64,000 bases of DNA from Azospirillum sp. TSA2s (GCF_004923315.1 NZ_CP039650.1:744001-808000); one strand, 5' to 3'. Counted from the first letter of the stretch, positions 16,111 to 24,679 are shown. The notes: generated by a model from the sequence alone, not told the origin. Made by a program: numbers and translations.

Positions 16111-18137
16111 GGATTTCGCCCCAGGATGTGCCAGCCGGCGCCGTTGGACATCGCCGTCACCGCGTGGCCCTGCGCGGTCAGCGCGATGGCCTCGCTGTCC
16201 GGTCCGCCGCCACCAACCTGGGTGACGGTGACGCGGTTGCCGCCGGTATCGGACTTCTTGACGGTGACCGTCCGCCCGACCGCATGCGGGGCCGACGGCG
16301 CCGGCAGCCGCACCTCCACCGCCCCGCTCCAGGCGCTGACCAGATAGAGCTGCTGGTTCAGGTCCGGCTCGAACAGGCCGGGGGTGTCGTGATAATGGGC
16401 GTTGCCCGGCTGGCTGTTGCCGGCGACGATCCACCAGCCCGCCCCGTTCGACACCAGCGTCACGAAATCATACCGGTTGCCGAGCGACAGCGTCCGCCCA
16501 TCCGGCCCCGGTCCGCCAAGCTCGGTCACCGTCAGCGGGTTGACCGACGCATCGGTGCGCTTGATCGTCACCGCATGGCCGTTGGCATCCCCGGCCTTGG
16601 GTAGCCGCAACTCCACCGCCCCGCCATAGGCGCTGGCCAGATAGACCGAGCTGGTCAGGTCCAGCGCCACCACCCCGCCCTGGACCGGCTCCACATACTC
16701 GGTGTCATAGCGCAACGCCTCCACCACCAACTCGGTGACGCGGCTGCGCTGAAACCGGTTCTTCTCCGGATAGCCGGCATTGACCGCCGTATACTGCCCG
16801 CCCGACCGGTCGAGGATCGCCGGCCCGGCGGCGGCGGAGAACAGGTTGACGATCGCCGTCTCCACCGACCCGGCATCCAGTTGCAGGTTCGGCAGGGCGC
16901 CCAGCGATTCGGCGTAGAAATTCACGATCAGCGTCTTGTCGGTGACGGCGCCGACACGGAAGCAGGCCTCCGCCTGCGGCCACAGATTGGCCTCGCAGTC
17001 GAAGAAGGCGTTGTTGAAGCGCCCCTGTTCGACGAAGAAACCGCAGCCGCTCATCGGCGCCGACAGCGAATAGACCCGCACGGCGTGGAAGCGGTTGGCG
17101 TTCGGCGTGTCGCCCGCCCCCGTCCGCGTCAGCCACACCCCGTGCCGCGACGGCCGCGCCACCAGCACGCGGGCGATGTTGTTCCAGTAGCAAGGCAGGT
17201 TCGGATCAATGTAGCCGTCGAAGACCAGTCCGACCTCCGGCTCCCACAGGGTCAGGTCGGTCAGGCTGTTCTGCACGCAAGGCCCGTCGCGCCCGAACAG
17301 CCGCACCCCGGCCTTGCCCTGTTCCAGCCGCAGGCCCGACAGGGTGGCGTAGCCGTCCGGCAGATGGATCAGGTCGAAGCCGTTGGACGCGCCACGGATC
17401 ACCGACGCCTGCCCCACCCCGTACAGCGTCCGCCCATAACCGAGCGTCAGCGTGTTGGCGATGCGGTAGGTTCCCGGCGGCACGAACACCGCGCGGGCAG
17501 AGGTCAGCGCCGTCTGCAGGGCCAGCGTGTCGTCGACCAGCCCGTCGCCCACAGCGCCGAAATCCTTCACCGACGCGAGGTCGGCCAGCTTGTCGCGCAC
17601 CGGCCGGGCGGTGGCCCCGGCACCCGGCGGCACATAGGTCGCCAGCGCCTCCTCGTCCACCGGCGGGCGGATTGTCGGATTGCCGGCGCTGTCGAAGGCC
17701 AGCAGCTTGCCCTGGCGCAAGGCCCGCTCCGGCAACAGCGGCGAAGCCGGCAGGTCGCTGTCGCCATAGCGCAGCATCAGCTCCTGGTCGCCCGCCACCT
17801 GCTGCAGCATCGCCGTCAGCCGGTCCAGCTCGCCATTGAGGGCGGAGGCCGGCAGCGGCCCGCTTTCGCCGAAGTCGCTGCGCCGTTCGATCGGCAGCCG
17901 GCGGCGCAGCAGCACGACGGTCCCCTCCGCAGGCGCCGTGGCGAAGGTCACCGCCCCGCCCGCGTTGGCACCGGCCCCGCCGACGGCATATCCGGTGCTC
18001 TGCAGCGCGGCGCCCAGGAAGACCTGCAGATCCGCGTCGGCGAAGATCGGGAACGGGTAGGTGAAGACCCGCTGCATGCCGTCGGCGAGATACTGCACGC
18101 GCGGGGTCCCGCGCGGGATGAGAAGCGACGTGGTCAT
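16107..18137 (-). CDS. Phage tailspike/tail fibre with pectate-lyase-type beta-helix
   Basis: A 676-residue receptor-binding protein. The N-terminal ~170 residues (VQYLADGMQRVFTYPFPIFA, then a GTVVLLRRRLPIERRSDF segment) match the T7 gp17-type tail-attachment domain. From about residue 195 a right-handed beta-helix starts with the classic DFGAVGDGLVDDTLALQTAL signature of phage depolymerases and pectate-lyase-like proteins. The C-terminus holds two ~80-residue repeats, each with AVELRLP/AVEVRLP, VTIKRTD/VTVKKSD, VSNGAGWWI/MSNGAGWHI. It probably binds or cuts host surface polysaccharide. The start follows GGAG; the stop overlaps the terminase start. Confidence 0.85.
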   Translation of the reverse strand: MTTSLLIPRGTPRVQYLADGMQRVFTYPFPIFADADLQVFLGAALQSTGYAVGGAGANAGGAVTFATAPAEGTVVLLRRRLPIERRSDFGESGPLPASALNGELDRLTAMLQQVAGDQELMLRYGDSDLPASPLLPERALRQGKLLAFDSAGNPTIRPPVDEEALATYVPPGAGATARPVRDKLADLASVKDFGAVGDGLVDDTLALQTALTSARAVFVPPGTYRIANTLTLGYGRTLYGVGQASVIRGASNGFDLIHLPDGYATLSGLRLEQGKAGVRLFGRDGPCVQNSLTDLTLWEPEVGLVFDGYIDPNLPCYWNNIARVLVARPSRHGVWLTRTGAGDTPNANRFHAVRVYSLSAPMSGCGFFVEQGRFNNAFFDCEANLWPQAEACFRVGAVTDKTLIVNFYAESLGALPNLQLDAGSVETAIVNLFSAAAGPAILDRSGGQYTAVNAGYPEKNRFQRSRVTELVVEALRYDTEYVEPVQGGVVALDLTSSVYLASAYGGAVELRLPKAGDANGHAVTIKRTDASVNPLTVTELGGPGPDGRTLSLGNRYDFVTLVSNGAGWWIVAGNSQPGNAHYHDTPGLFEPDLNQQLYLVSAWSGAVEVRLPAPSAPHAVGRTVTVKKSDTGGNRVTVTQVGGGGPDSEAIALTAQGHAVTAMSNGAGWHILGRNP

Positions 18138-18159
18138 CGGGGGTCTCCAAAAGAAAATG

Positions 18160-18317
18160 CCCTCTCCCGCCCCGGGAGAGGGAGGGGACCCGCCGCACAG
18201 CGGTGGGGAGGGTGAGGGGGAATACAAGAATCCCGAACCGCATGGTTCCTTGGATCACCCCTCACCCTTCCCAAGCTCCGCTTGGGCCCCTTCCCTCTCC
18301 CGGAACGGGAGAGGGAG
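18160..18317. repeat. GC-rich inverted-repeat element, family B
   Basis: Two ~60-bp arms in inverted orientation: CCCTCTCCCGCCCCGGGAGA on the left and its counterpart CTCTCCCGGAACGGGAGAGG on the right, with GGGGAGGGTGAGGGG facing CCCCTCACCCTTCCC inside. Each arm also folds on itself. It fills the gap between the tailspike and internal-protein genes. It resembles family A in composition and size but differs in sequence. Confidence 0.75.
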
Positions 18318-18324
18318 CCCTCAC

Positions 18325-19128
18325 TCAGAAGAACTTGCTCATGTATTCCAGCCGCTGACGGTCGGCGAGTTGCGACAACTCCAGCAGGTTGCGGCGCTTG
18401 GCCTCGTCCAGGCTCTGCTGGATGGCGGCGCGCTTCAGCTGGTCGGTCGCCTTGGCGTCCTTGCGCTCGGTCTCGCTGGAGTTGGTCAGCCCCAGCAGGA
18501 TCGCCTCGCCGGAGCCGTCCTGCGCGGTCACCCCCCGCGCGCCCAGCCCGGCGCGGGTCTTGCTGACCGCCTGCCGCAATGCCGCAAGCCGGCGCTGTTC
18601 GGCGGCGTCCGCCGCCGCGGTCAGCTGCGCCAGTTGGGTTTGCGCGTCGGTTTCCTTGGCGCGGACCGCCTCCTCCTGGCTGGCGCGCAACTGGGCCAAA
18701 GTCTGTTCCTGGGACGAGCGGTAATCGTCCATTTCCTTGGCCCGCGCCGCAGCCGCAGCCGCAGCGGCGGCCTCGTCCTTCTGGCGCTGCAGCTCCTCCT
18801 CCCGTTGCCGCAACTCGGCGTCATGGCTCCACTGGCGGGCATGCGCCTCGGCCTCCAGCTGGGCCTGCTGCTGGCGGGCGGCGGCGGCGGCCTGGGCGCT
18901 GCGTTCCGCCGCCGCCGCTTCCTCGCGGTATTTCTGCTCCAGCGCAGCCTGGGCGGCGGCGGCCTGCGCCGCGTCCTGCTGGCGCTTGTACTCAAGCTCG
19001 GCAGCGGCTTGCTGGGCGGCCTGTTGCGCGGCGGCGCTGGACTGGCCGGCACTGGCATTGCGCACGGTGCCGATGACGGAGTTCGCCAGCGGCAGCGCCG
19101 TGGTCACGAGGGGAGTGATTCCACCCAT
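18325..19128 (-). CDS. Phage coiled-coil internal virion/ejection-type protein
   Basis: A 267-residue protein dominated by an Ala/Gln/Glu/Arg-rich coiled coil from about residue 35 to 190. It starts with a short hydrophobic lead (MGGITPLVTTALPLANSVIG) and ends in a more structured tail (TRAGLGARGVTAQDGSGEAI, LLELSQLADRQRLEYMSKFF). The start overlaps the tail tubular B stop by one base. Its position between the tail tubular proteins and the fibre is that of internal virion/ejection proteins in T7-like phages, and the last ~70 residues resemble small internal proteins of rhizobial and marine podoviruses. The function is inferred from position and composition only. Confidence 0.6.
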   Translation of the reverse strand: MGGITPLVTTALPLANSVIGTVRNASAGQSSAAAQQAAQQAAAELEYKRQQDAAQAAAAQAALEQKYREEAAAAERSAQAAAAARQQQAQLEAEAHARQWSHDAELRQREEELQRQKDEAAAAAAAAARAKEMDDYRSSQEQTLAQLRASQEEAVRAKETDAQTQLAQLTAAADAAEQRRLAALRQAVSKTRAGLGARGVTAQDGSGEAILLGLTNSSETERKDAKATDQLKRAAIQQSLDEAKRRNLLELSQLADRQRLEYMSKFF

Positions 19129-21026
19129 CAGTCATTCACCTTCAATTCCATGGTCACGGAAAGCAGCGTGAAGGGCAGCGGCGCATCCTGTTCGATGCGC
19201 CACAGCGGGACGTCGGTGTCATGGCGCCAGCCGAGCGCCCGCAGCCGTCGGTCGCCCGACACGCGCGGCGGTACCCCGCCAGCCGGTTGCGGCCCCAGCC
19301 GGTGAAGCGGAAGTTCCTGCAACCCGCGCCCCAGATCGACGCGCAGCGCCGCCGTCTCCTCCAGCCGGAAGGTGACGGCGACCAGCCGGACGATGTCGGC
19401 CCCGGTCGCCTGCCCCAGCAGGTTGGGTGGCAGCGGCTCGACCCGGTGGGTGTAGGGCAGCCCGATCTCCACCTTGCGCGCCGGCGGGTCCAGCGTGACG
19501 CTGCCGGCCTGCACGGTGGCGGGGTTGCGGATCACCCCATCGGCGACGATGGCGACCGTCCGCCCCTCCAGATGCGCCAGCCCACCCCAGACGGCGGTTG
19601 CCTCACCCCTTTCGCCGGTGATCGCGGCGTCGAGGTTCAGCGCGTCGTCGAACCGCTCGACGGTCCAGACGCCGCGCCGCTCGACCAGCGCATAGACCTC
19701 GTCCCCCACCGCGGCGACGGAGCGCACCGCCCCGTCGGTCTCCAGCAGGGTCCAGGCAGTGACGTCCTCCGCCCGGTAGGCGGTCAGCGCCCCCAGCGAG
19801 CCGTCCTCCATCGCCACGAACAGCAGCCGGCGGTTCTGGTCGTAATCCTGATCGCGCGGGCTGGACACCAGATGGCGGGCCAACAGCGCCAGATCGTTGG
19901 CCTGATAGGCCGCTTCGGTGTCGGTATAGAGGAACTCGCGGATTTCGCGCCGGTTGCGCGGCACGAACAGCGTCGCCCCCTCGACATCCCGCGGCGGGAT
20001 GGCGCGGTCCATCGGCGAGCCGATGCGCGTCTGCCGGTTGACCTGCATGCTCTGCGGGGTCAGCGGGTCGCCGGTCACCATATATTCGGCGCCGGAGGTG
20101 AAGACCTGCAGATGCCGGCCGGAGAAGACGGCGCGCACCGCGTTGACCTGATCGGACAGGATGCCGAACTCGATGGCCTGATCGTCCAGCCCCTCGCCCA
20201 GGTCGAAGTTCCAGATCTGGGCGGAGCGCGACAGCCACAGCCGGTTGGGCAGGTCGCGCGACCCGCCGATCACCAGCCGGTCCTGATGGAAGGCCGCCGA
20301 CACCGGCCAGCCGCGCAATGCCGAGAAGGCCTGCTCCTCCCATTGCGTCGTCGGCTGGGTGTCGGCCAATGCCTCCTTGACCGTCGCGTTGACCTGCGTT
20401 GCCGACACCACGCCGGTCACCTGCAACTGCTTGCCTTTGATGCGGATGCGGGTGCCATCATGGCGGGGGTCGAACACCGGGGCCGACGCGGTGACGCTGA
20501 TCGCCCCGCTGGTGCCGGACGGCGTCACCGTCACCGCCGGATCACCGAAGCGGTGGAAGGGCGTGCGCAGCAACTCCCCCTCGACGGCGAAGGCCCACTC
20601 CGCCAGCGTCCACCCGCCATTGTCGCCGCGCGTCAGCTTGCGCGGCGGCAGGTCGGGATGGCAGACCAGCAGCGTGTCGGCGCTCTGCGTCCAGGTGATC
20701 TGCGCCAGTTGCGTCAACGTCCAGGGCGCGGCAACCGTGGCCAGCTTGGTCCCGCCCTGGAACACGTCGATCCAGCCGTCGGTGAAGACCAGCAGATAGG
20801 TCTGCTCGGCATTGCGCTCGAACGCCACCAGCCGGCCGTCGCCACGGGCCAGTGCCGTGAAGGCAAGCCCCGACCGCCGGGTCACCCCGCCGGTCGGGTC
20901 GATGAACAGGTTGCGCAGGGCCAGCGCGCCGTTGTCATAGGCCTTGAGATCGCCGCGCCCGAGCAGGCGGCGCGACACCTCGCCGGCGGTGAAGTTGGTC
21001 TTGACCTGATGCAGCCGTCCCATCAT
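19128..21026 (-). CDS. Phage tail tubular protein B-like
   Basis: A 632-residue protein beginning MGRLHQVKTNFTAGEVSRRL, the characteristic opening of a podovirus tail-nozzle family (FTAGE.S..L.GR.D...Y..G). A beta-rich body contains RNLFIDPTGGVTRRSGLAF, AFHQDRLVIGGSRDLPNRLW and FGILSDQVNAVRAVFSGRHL, as expected for the gp12-type nozzle. Its ATG at 21026 overlaps the tail tubular A stop (ATGA); a second ATG follows immediately at 21023. It would form the distal tail with tubular protein A above it and the tailspikes attached. Confidence 0.82.
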   Translation of the reverse strand: MMGRLHQVKTNFTAGEVSRRLLGRGDLKAYDNGALALRNLFIDPTGGVTRRSGLAFTALARGDGRLVAFERNAEQTYLLVFTDGWIDVFQGGTKLATVAAPWTLTQLAQITWTQSADTLLVCHPDLPPRKLTRGDNGGWTLAEWAFAVEGELLRTPFHRFGDPAVTVTPSGTSGAISVTASAPVFDPRHDGTRIRIKGKQLQVTGVVSATQVNATVKEALADTQPTTQWEEQAFSALRGWPVSAAFHQDRLVIGGSRDLPNRLWLSRSAQIWNFDLGEGLDDQAIEFGILSDQVNAVRAVFSGRHLQVFTSGAEYMVTGDPLTPQSMQVNRQTRIGSPMDRAIPPRDVEGATLFVPRNRREIREFLYTDTEAAYQANDLALLARHLVSSPRDQDYDQNRRLLFVAMEDGSLGALTAYRAEDVTAWTLLETDGAVRSVAAVGDEVYALVERRGVWTVERFDDALNLDAAITGERGEATAVWGGLAHLEGRTVAIVADGVIRNPATVQAGSVTLDPPARKVEIGLPYTHRVEPLPPNLLGQATGADIVRLVAVTFRLEETAALRVDLGRGLQELPLHRLGPQPAGGVPPRVSGDRRLRALGWRHDTDVPLWRIEQDAPLPFTLLSVTMELKVND

Positions 21027-21592
21027 GCCCGCGCATCGATCAGGGTGAAGTCCTCGAAGCCGGGCTGGCTGTCCTGCTGGGCGTCGATCTGGCGGGCGCG
21101 GCGGAACTCGCTTTCGGCCAGTTGGGCCAGCAACTCCGCCCGCGTCGAGCTTTCGGTCAGCGGGATGCAGAACTCGGCGGCGAGCCGGGCGATCAGTGCC
21201 TGATCGAAGAAGGCGGGAAACTCCTCCTCCGCCGGGCGGCCGATGTAGGACAGGGTGACGGCGCCGGCATCGCACAGCAGCGTCCGGCCGACGATGCGAT
21301 AGGACAGGCCGCGCCCCCGCCCGTCGCCGCCCGCCCCCAGCGCCCGCAGGAAATCGGCCGGCAGCTGGAAGGCGCAGGCATAATCGGCGACCGGCGGCTC
21401 GGCCAGCCGCGGCAGCGTCGCCTGCACGCTGGCGAAGCTCCAGGCATTGGCCGACAACAGCGCGTCGCGCGTCGGTGCATAGAGGGCGGCGGCGACCTCC
21501 GCCTCGGCGGAGCCGTCCTCGAAGGAAGCGATGGCGGTGGCGCCGAGCTTGATCAGCGCCCGGCCGCACAGGCCGATGGCGGTCAGGGCCAT
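21023..21592 (-). CDS. Phage tail tubular protein A-like (gp11 type)
   Basis: A 189-residue helical protein. The start MALTAIGLCGRALIKLGATA and the body (EAEVAAALYAPTRDALLSAN, AWSFASVQATLPRL, FQLPADFLRALG) follow the gp11/adaptor pattern: a short N-terminal helical region, a W/F-rich segment, then a C-terminal helix (LAEFCIPLTESSTRAELLAQ). GGGAG precedes the ATG. This protein normally docks on the portal and carries the nozzle. It is translationally coupled to the tail tubular B gene. Confidence 0.78.
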   Translation of the reverse strand: MALTAIGLCGRALIKLGATAIASFEDGSAEAEVAAALYAPTRDALLSANAWSFASVQATLPRLAEPPVADYACAFQLPADFLRALGAGGDGRGRGLSYRIVGRTLLCDAGAVTLSYIGRPAEEEFPAFFDQALIARLAAEFCIPLTESSTRAELLAQLAESEFRRARQIDAQQDSQPGFEDFTLIDARA

Positions 21593-21670
21593 GACGGGTC
21601 TCCCTTTCCAGGGTTCCGGAAAGGCGCCGCCCTCTATGGTCGAGGTGCGGCGCCTCTCCCCTTCGGCGGA

Positions 21671-21943
21671 TCAGTCGCTGTTGGCGCTGCCGAACGGCGT
21701 CAGGTTGGCGACGTCCACCGCCCCATTGGCGCTGGCCGCCACCACCAGCACGCCGGTGGCCGGCGTGGCGGTGCCGACCGCACAGTTCGCCAGCAGCATG
21801 TCGCCAACCCGCAGCAGGTCGGCCGCGCCGTTGAAATAGCCGGCGGTGTCGACGTCGGTCGCCGCGTCGTGCGTGGTGTAGTGCCAGAGCGTGAAGCCGT
21901 TGGCGTAGGCGAGCACGCTCAAATCCTTGGACGCATAGGCCAT
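21671..21943 (-). CDS. Small phage structural-type protein
   Basis: A 90-residue, Ala/Gly/Thr-rich, beta-predicted protein (MAYASKDLSVLAYANGFTLW, HYTTHDAATDVDTAGYF, LLRVGDMLLANCAVGTATP) with a good SD (GGAG) before its ATG. It sits directly after the capsid gene. Small proteins with the YANGFTLWHY opening follow capsid genes in many rhizobial and marine podovirus-like prophages and may be head-decoration or head-completion proteins. I cannot assign a precise role. Confidence 0.65.
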   Translation of the reverse strand: MAYASKDLSVLAYANGFTLWHYTTHDAATDVDTAGYFNGAADLLRVGDMLLANCAVGTATPATGVLVVAASANGAVDVANLTPFGSANSD

Positions 21944-22005
21944 GGATCGAAGTCTCCGGATTTTTGTGAGGGATGCGGAAGAAGAGGAGGATCACCCTCC
22001 CCCGC

Positions 22006-22824
22006 TCAGCTCTCCAGGCAGCGCAGGGTGACCACGCCGGTGGTGTCGATCAGCGCGGCGCCCTGGCTCATCATGTTGTTGACGAAATGCGCCGCGCGGT
22101 CGCCGTGCCAGGTGATGTCGGTCTTCACGTCGGCGCCCGCCGCATGGCCGACCGCCGTCTTGTGGTACCAGTGGCAGAGTCGCACGCCGCCGTTCAGCGT
22201 CAGGCCGGAATGCGGCAGCCACAGCGTGCCGAGCCAGCGCTTGGCCTGGGTGCCGCGCCAGGGAAGCTCGTCGGTGCCGACATAGTCGGAGCTGGCGAAC
22301 TCCTCGATGCCCAGCAGCTGGCTCCACTGCTTCCAGCCGACGACGGCATAGCGCTGGCCGTCGTCCGGCACGTCGGCCTCGCCCATCATCTCGAAGGCGG
22401 TCAGGATCTTCGCCTTGGTCAGCCCGTCGGTCGCGCTGCCGGCATAATTGACGGACTTGTTCAACTCGGCGATCAGCAGCTCGTCGGTCTTGCGGCCCAG
22501 TGCGTAGGCGCCGGCATTGGCGATGATCTGCCGCTCGTCGATGTTGGTCTTCAGCTCGTCCAGCCGGTCGACCCAGTCGCCGGCATAAAAATCGTACAGC
22601 GCGCATTCCACCGGCGTGTGGTCCAGGTTCATCACCGGAACCGCGCCGTGCCGCGATTTGGTGGAGGCGGCGCCCTTCCCCACCTTCTGGAAGACGGTGG
22701 AGGCGCCCTGCACGTTGTTCTTGCTGCGCACTGTGTTGCGCAGCTTGGAGCCCATGCGCTGATAGGCCTCGTGGACCTCGCGCTCGAACTGCTTGACGAA
22801 AGCCTGGGCGATGCTGGTCGACAT
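22006..22824 (-). CDS. Phage major capsid protein
   Basis: A 272-residue protein with a helical N-terminal arm (SIAQAFVKQFEREVHEAYQR), then VDRLDELKTNIDERQIIANA, AGAYALGRKTDELLIAELNK and a C-terminal half with YAVVGWKQWSQLLGIEEFAS, GTLWLPHSGL and TITWHGDRAAHFVNNMMSQG-like strands. This matches a compact HK97-fold capsid family of podovirus-like prophages in alphaproteobacteria. AAAGGAAAA lies upstream of the ATG. It is the first gene of the module as preserved; portal and scaffold genes, which normally precede it, are absent. Confidence 0.8.
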   Translation of the reverse strand: MSTSIAQAFVKQFEREVHEAYQRMGSKLRNTVRSKNNVQGASTVFQKVGKGAASTKSRHGAVPVMNLDHTPVECALYDFYAGDWVDRLDELKTNIDERQIIANAGAYALGRKTDELLIAELNKSVNYAGSATDGLTKAKILTAFEMMGEADVPDDGQRYAVVGWKQWSQLLGIEEFASSDYVGTDELPWRGTQAKRWLGTLWLPHSGLTLNGGVRLCHWYHKTAVGHAAGADVKTDITWHGDRAAHFVNNMMSQGAALIDTTGVVTLRCLES

Positions 22825-22949
22825 AGGGATGTTTTCCTTTCGCGTTCCTGCGGCTCCCGCTCGGGTGACGGCGGGAGGGATCGTTCCGCCATCCGGTTGT
22901 CGGGATGCGTGCGGGACGCAGCGCCGGCCGCGGGCGAAACGCGAAAACG

Positions 22950-22991
22950 AAAAGGACCGGCCGGACCTTCGAGTGTCCGGCCGGCCCTTTT
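22950..22991. terminator. Terminator-like hairpin upstream of the capsid gene
   Basis: A 17-bp stem with one mismatch (AAAAGGACCGGCCGGAC / GTCCGGCCGGCCCTTTT), 8-base loop, A-tract and T-tract on either side. On the - strand it lies 5' of the capsid gene, so it would end a transcript from genes that are no longer there, or insulate the module. Confidence 0.65.
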
Positions 22992-23114
22992 CGGACCGAA
23001 GCGAGGGGGGAGCTTTGGTGCTGTCGGGCGACCGGTCCGAGGGGCGGACCCATCGCCTTGACAGGATTGGTTCTAGGATTTTATGCGGAAGCAGTCAAGG
23101 AATAGTTTCATATT

Positions 23115-23161
23115 GTCGCCGGCTTCGATGCCCCCACTCTGACCCTCCCCCGCTGGGCGGG
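23115..23161. repeat. Dispersed palindromic repeat copy A3, left part
   Basis: GTCGCCGGCTTCGATGCCCC followed by CACTCTGACCCTCCCCCGC matches the left arm of copy A2. It stops at GCTGGGCGGG (23152-23161), which recurs at 24680-24689, where the repeat resumes. The copy is therefore split by the fold-back element. Confidence 0.85.
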
Positions 23162-23297
23162 CTATGACATTCACACATCTCAGCGTCACGTAAGACATTG
23201 GAATAAAGCAATTTTATCGGCCGTCATTCCCGCGAAGGCGGGGATCCAGCCACATCCGCCGCTGATCTGCAGAGTTTCCTGGATCCCCGCCTTCGCG

Positions 23298-24603
23298 CAC
23301 TGCTGTCCGGGATTTTATGATGGATTGCAGCTGCACGGCAGACAAAGCCAGAGTTCTGGCCCAAAATCGCAGTCGCCAAACATAGATTTTGAGGTCTGCC
23401 GTGCCGTTCCAAGCTAGCGGATTTTTGCGCCTTGTGGAACCTCTGGACCGTCGTGCGGTGAACAGGATTGTCGTGCGGCACCGGGGCAATCATGGGGTCG
23501 GGACGGGGGACAACGGCTGGACGTGCCAGCGGCACCTCAAGGCGATGCTTTTCGCCCAGTTCGCCGGGCTGAAGAGCCTTCGCGAGATTGCGGAGGGCTT
23601 GGCGGCCCAGCCGGCGGGCCTGTACCACACCGGGCTGCGTCCGGTGAGCAAGAGCACGCTCAGCGATGCCTCGGCGGCACGGCCTGCGGCGGTGTTCCGC
23701 GAGATTGCCGATCTGGTCATGGGCGGCTTGGCCCGATCGGTGCGTCAGGAAAGTCGGGAGTTGGTGCGGCTGATCGACGGCTCTCCGATCATGTTGCGGG
23801 ACCGCCGCTTCAACTGGGCCGAAGCTGATTCTCGCTGCCGTGGCCTGAAGCTGCATCTGGCCTACGATCCGCGGGCGGCCACGCCGGTCCATTTTGCCGT
23901 GGAAACGCCTAAGCTTAGCGAAATCAAGGTCGCGCGGCGTCTGCCGTTCGTTGCCGGGACCACCTACGTCTTCGACAAGGGATACACGGATTATTGCTGG
24001 TGGCATGAGATCACCATGGCAGGGGCGCTGTTCGTGACCCGGCTGAAGAGCAATGCCCGCCGCCGGGTGGAGCGAACCGTCGAGGCGGTTGGCGACAACA
24101 TCGAAGCGGACCTCCGGGTGAAGATCGGCCACAAGAAGCCGCGTGGCGGCGCGACCAACCCGCTCTACGACACCGAACTTCGTGAAGTGGTGGTGGCGCG
24201 CCCGGATAAGGAGCCACTCCATCTGATCACCAATGATCTTGACCGGTCTGCCCAGGAGATCGCCGATCTCTATAAGGAACGCTGGCAGATTGAGTTGTTC
24301 TTTAAGTGGATCAAACAGAACCTCAAGCTGAAGACATTCTTCGGTCGCTCAGAGAATGCCGTCAGAATTCAGATCTACACGGCATTGATTGCCTTCTGCT
24401 TGTTGCGGCTATTCCAGAACACCTACGCCAAAAACCACGTTGGCGGTGCGAAGGCCCTCAAGGTCAGGCTCAAGGTTGCACTCTTCGAACCTTTCAACAC
24501 CACCAATCGCTGTCCGACAAGGCCACGGCCACCGCAAAAACGACCGCCAGACCGCCAACTCAGCCTCAAACTGGCCGAGCCCTGAAAATCCCGGACAGCA
24601 GTG
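23298..24603 (+). mobile_element. IS4-family insertion sequence (1306 bp)
   Basis: Perfect 19-bp terminal inverted repeats, CACTGCTGTCCGGGATTTT at the left and its complement at the right, are flanked by the 10-bp direct repeat CGCCTTCGCG (23288-23297 and 24604-24613). That size fits IS4-family target duplications. The insertion cut the inner arm of the fold-back element. It contains one intact transposase gene, so it may be active. Confidence 0.92.
23401..24585 (+). CDS. IS4-family transposase
   Basis: A 394-residue DDE transposase. An N-terminal helical region (HLKAMLFAQFAGLKSLREIA) precedes the catalytic D (LVRLIDGSPIMLRD), the second D (TTYVFDKGYTDYCWW) and the third residue within the YREK signature Y-2-R-3-E-6-K (YKERWQIELFFKWIK), which is diagnostic of IS4. 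The GTG start has GAGG six bases upstream; an in-frame TTG at 23389 is an alternative. The stop TGA overlaps the first base of the right terminal repeat. All catalytic residues are present. Confidence 0.92.
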   Translation: MPFQASGFLRLVEPLDRRAVNRIVVRHRGNHGVGTGDNGWTCQRHLKAMLFAQFAGLKSLREIAEGLAAQPAGLYHTGLRPVSKSTLSDASAARPAAVFREIADLVMGGLARSVRQESRELVRLIDGSPIMLRDRRFNWAEADSRCRGLKLHLAYDPRAATPVHFAVETPKLSEIKVARRLPFVAGTTYVFDKGYTDYCWWHEITMAGALFVTRLKSNARRRVERTVEAVGDNIEADLRVKIGHKKPRGGATNPLYDTELREVVVARPDKEPLHLITNDLDRSAQEIADLYKERWQIELFFKWIKQNLKLKTFFGRSENAVRIQIYTALIAFCLLRLFQNTYAKNHVGGAKALKVRLKVALFEPFNTTNRCPTRPRPPQKRPPDRQLSLKLAEP

Positions 24604-24679
24604 CGCCTTCGCGGGGATGACGCTAAGCTCCTTTTGTTCCAGATGCTTAGGAATGCCTGGAATTGTGTGAATGCCATAG

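Larger units (their letters stand above)
14092..22824 (-). mobile_element. T7-like podovirus virion module (incomplete prophage)
   Basis: Eight consecutive same-strand genes read capsid, small structural protein, tail tubular A, tail tubular B, coiled-coil internal protein, tailspike, terminase large subunit and a small membrane protein. Several start codons overlap the preceding stop. This is the order of a T7-type late region. Portal, scaffold, polymerase, lysozyme, integrase and att sites were not found. The 5' side ends at a terminator-like hairpin and then repeat/IS sequence, which suggests that upstream genes were lost. Confidence 0.75.
23162..24679. mobile_element. Fold-back (MITE-like) element of ~202 bp, itself carrying an IS4 insertion
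   Basis: The ends are CTATGACATTCACACAT on the left and, in inverse complement, CTATGGCATTCACACAAT on the right; the imperfect match continues for about 80 bp into a GTCATYCCCGCGAAGGCG core. The element is flanked by the 10-bp direct repeat GCTGGGCGGG, a target duplication within repeat A3. Without the IS and its target duplication the element is about 202 bp and non-coding, so it must have been moved by a transposase supplied elsewhere. The TIR and target duplication are seen directly; the mobility class is inferred. Confidence 0.75.

Noticed and set aside
23058..23086. A TTGACA-17-TTATGC promoter on the + strand
   Set aside because: It has good spacing, but it points only into the palindromic repeats and the IS, with no gene to serve. 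Too weak to annotate.
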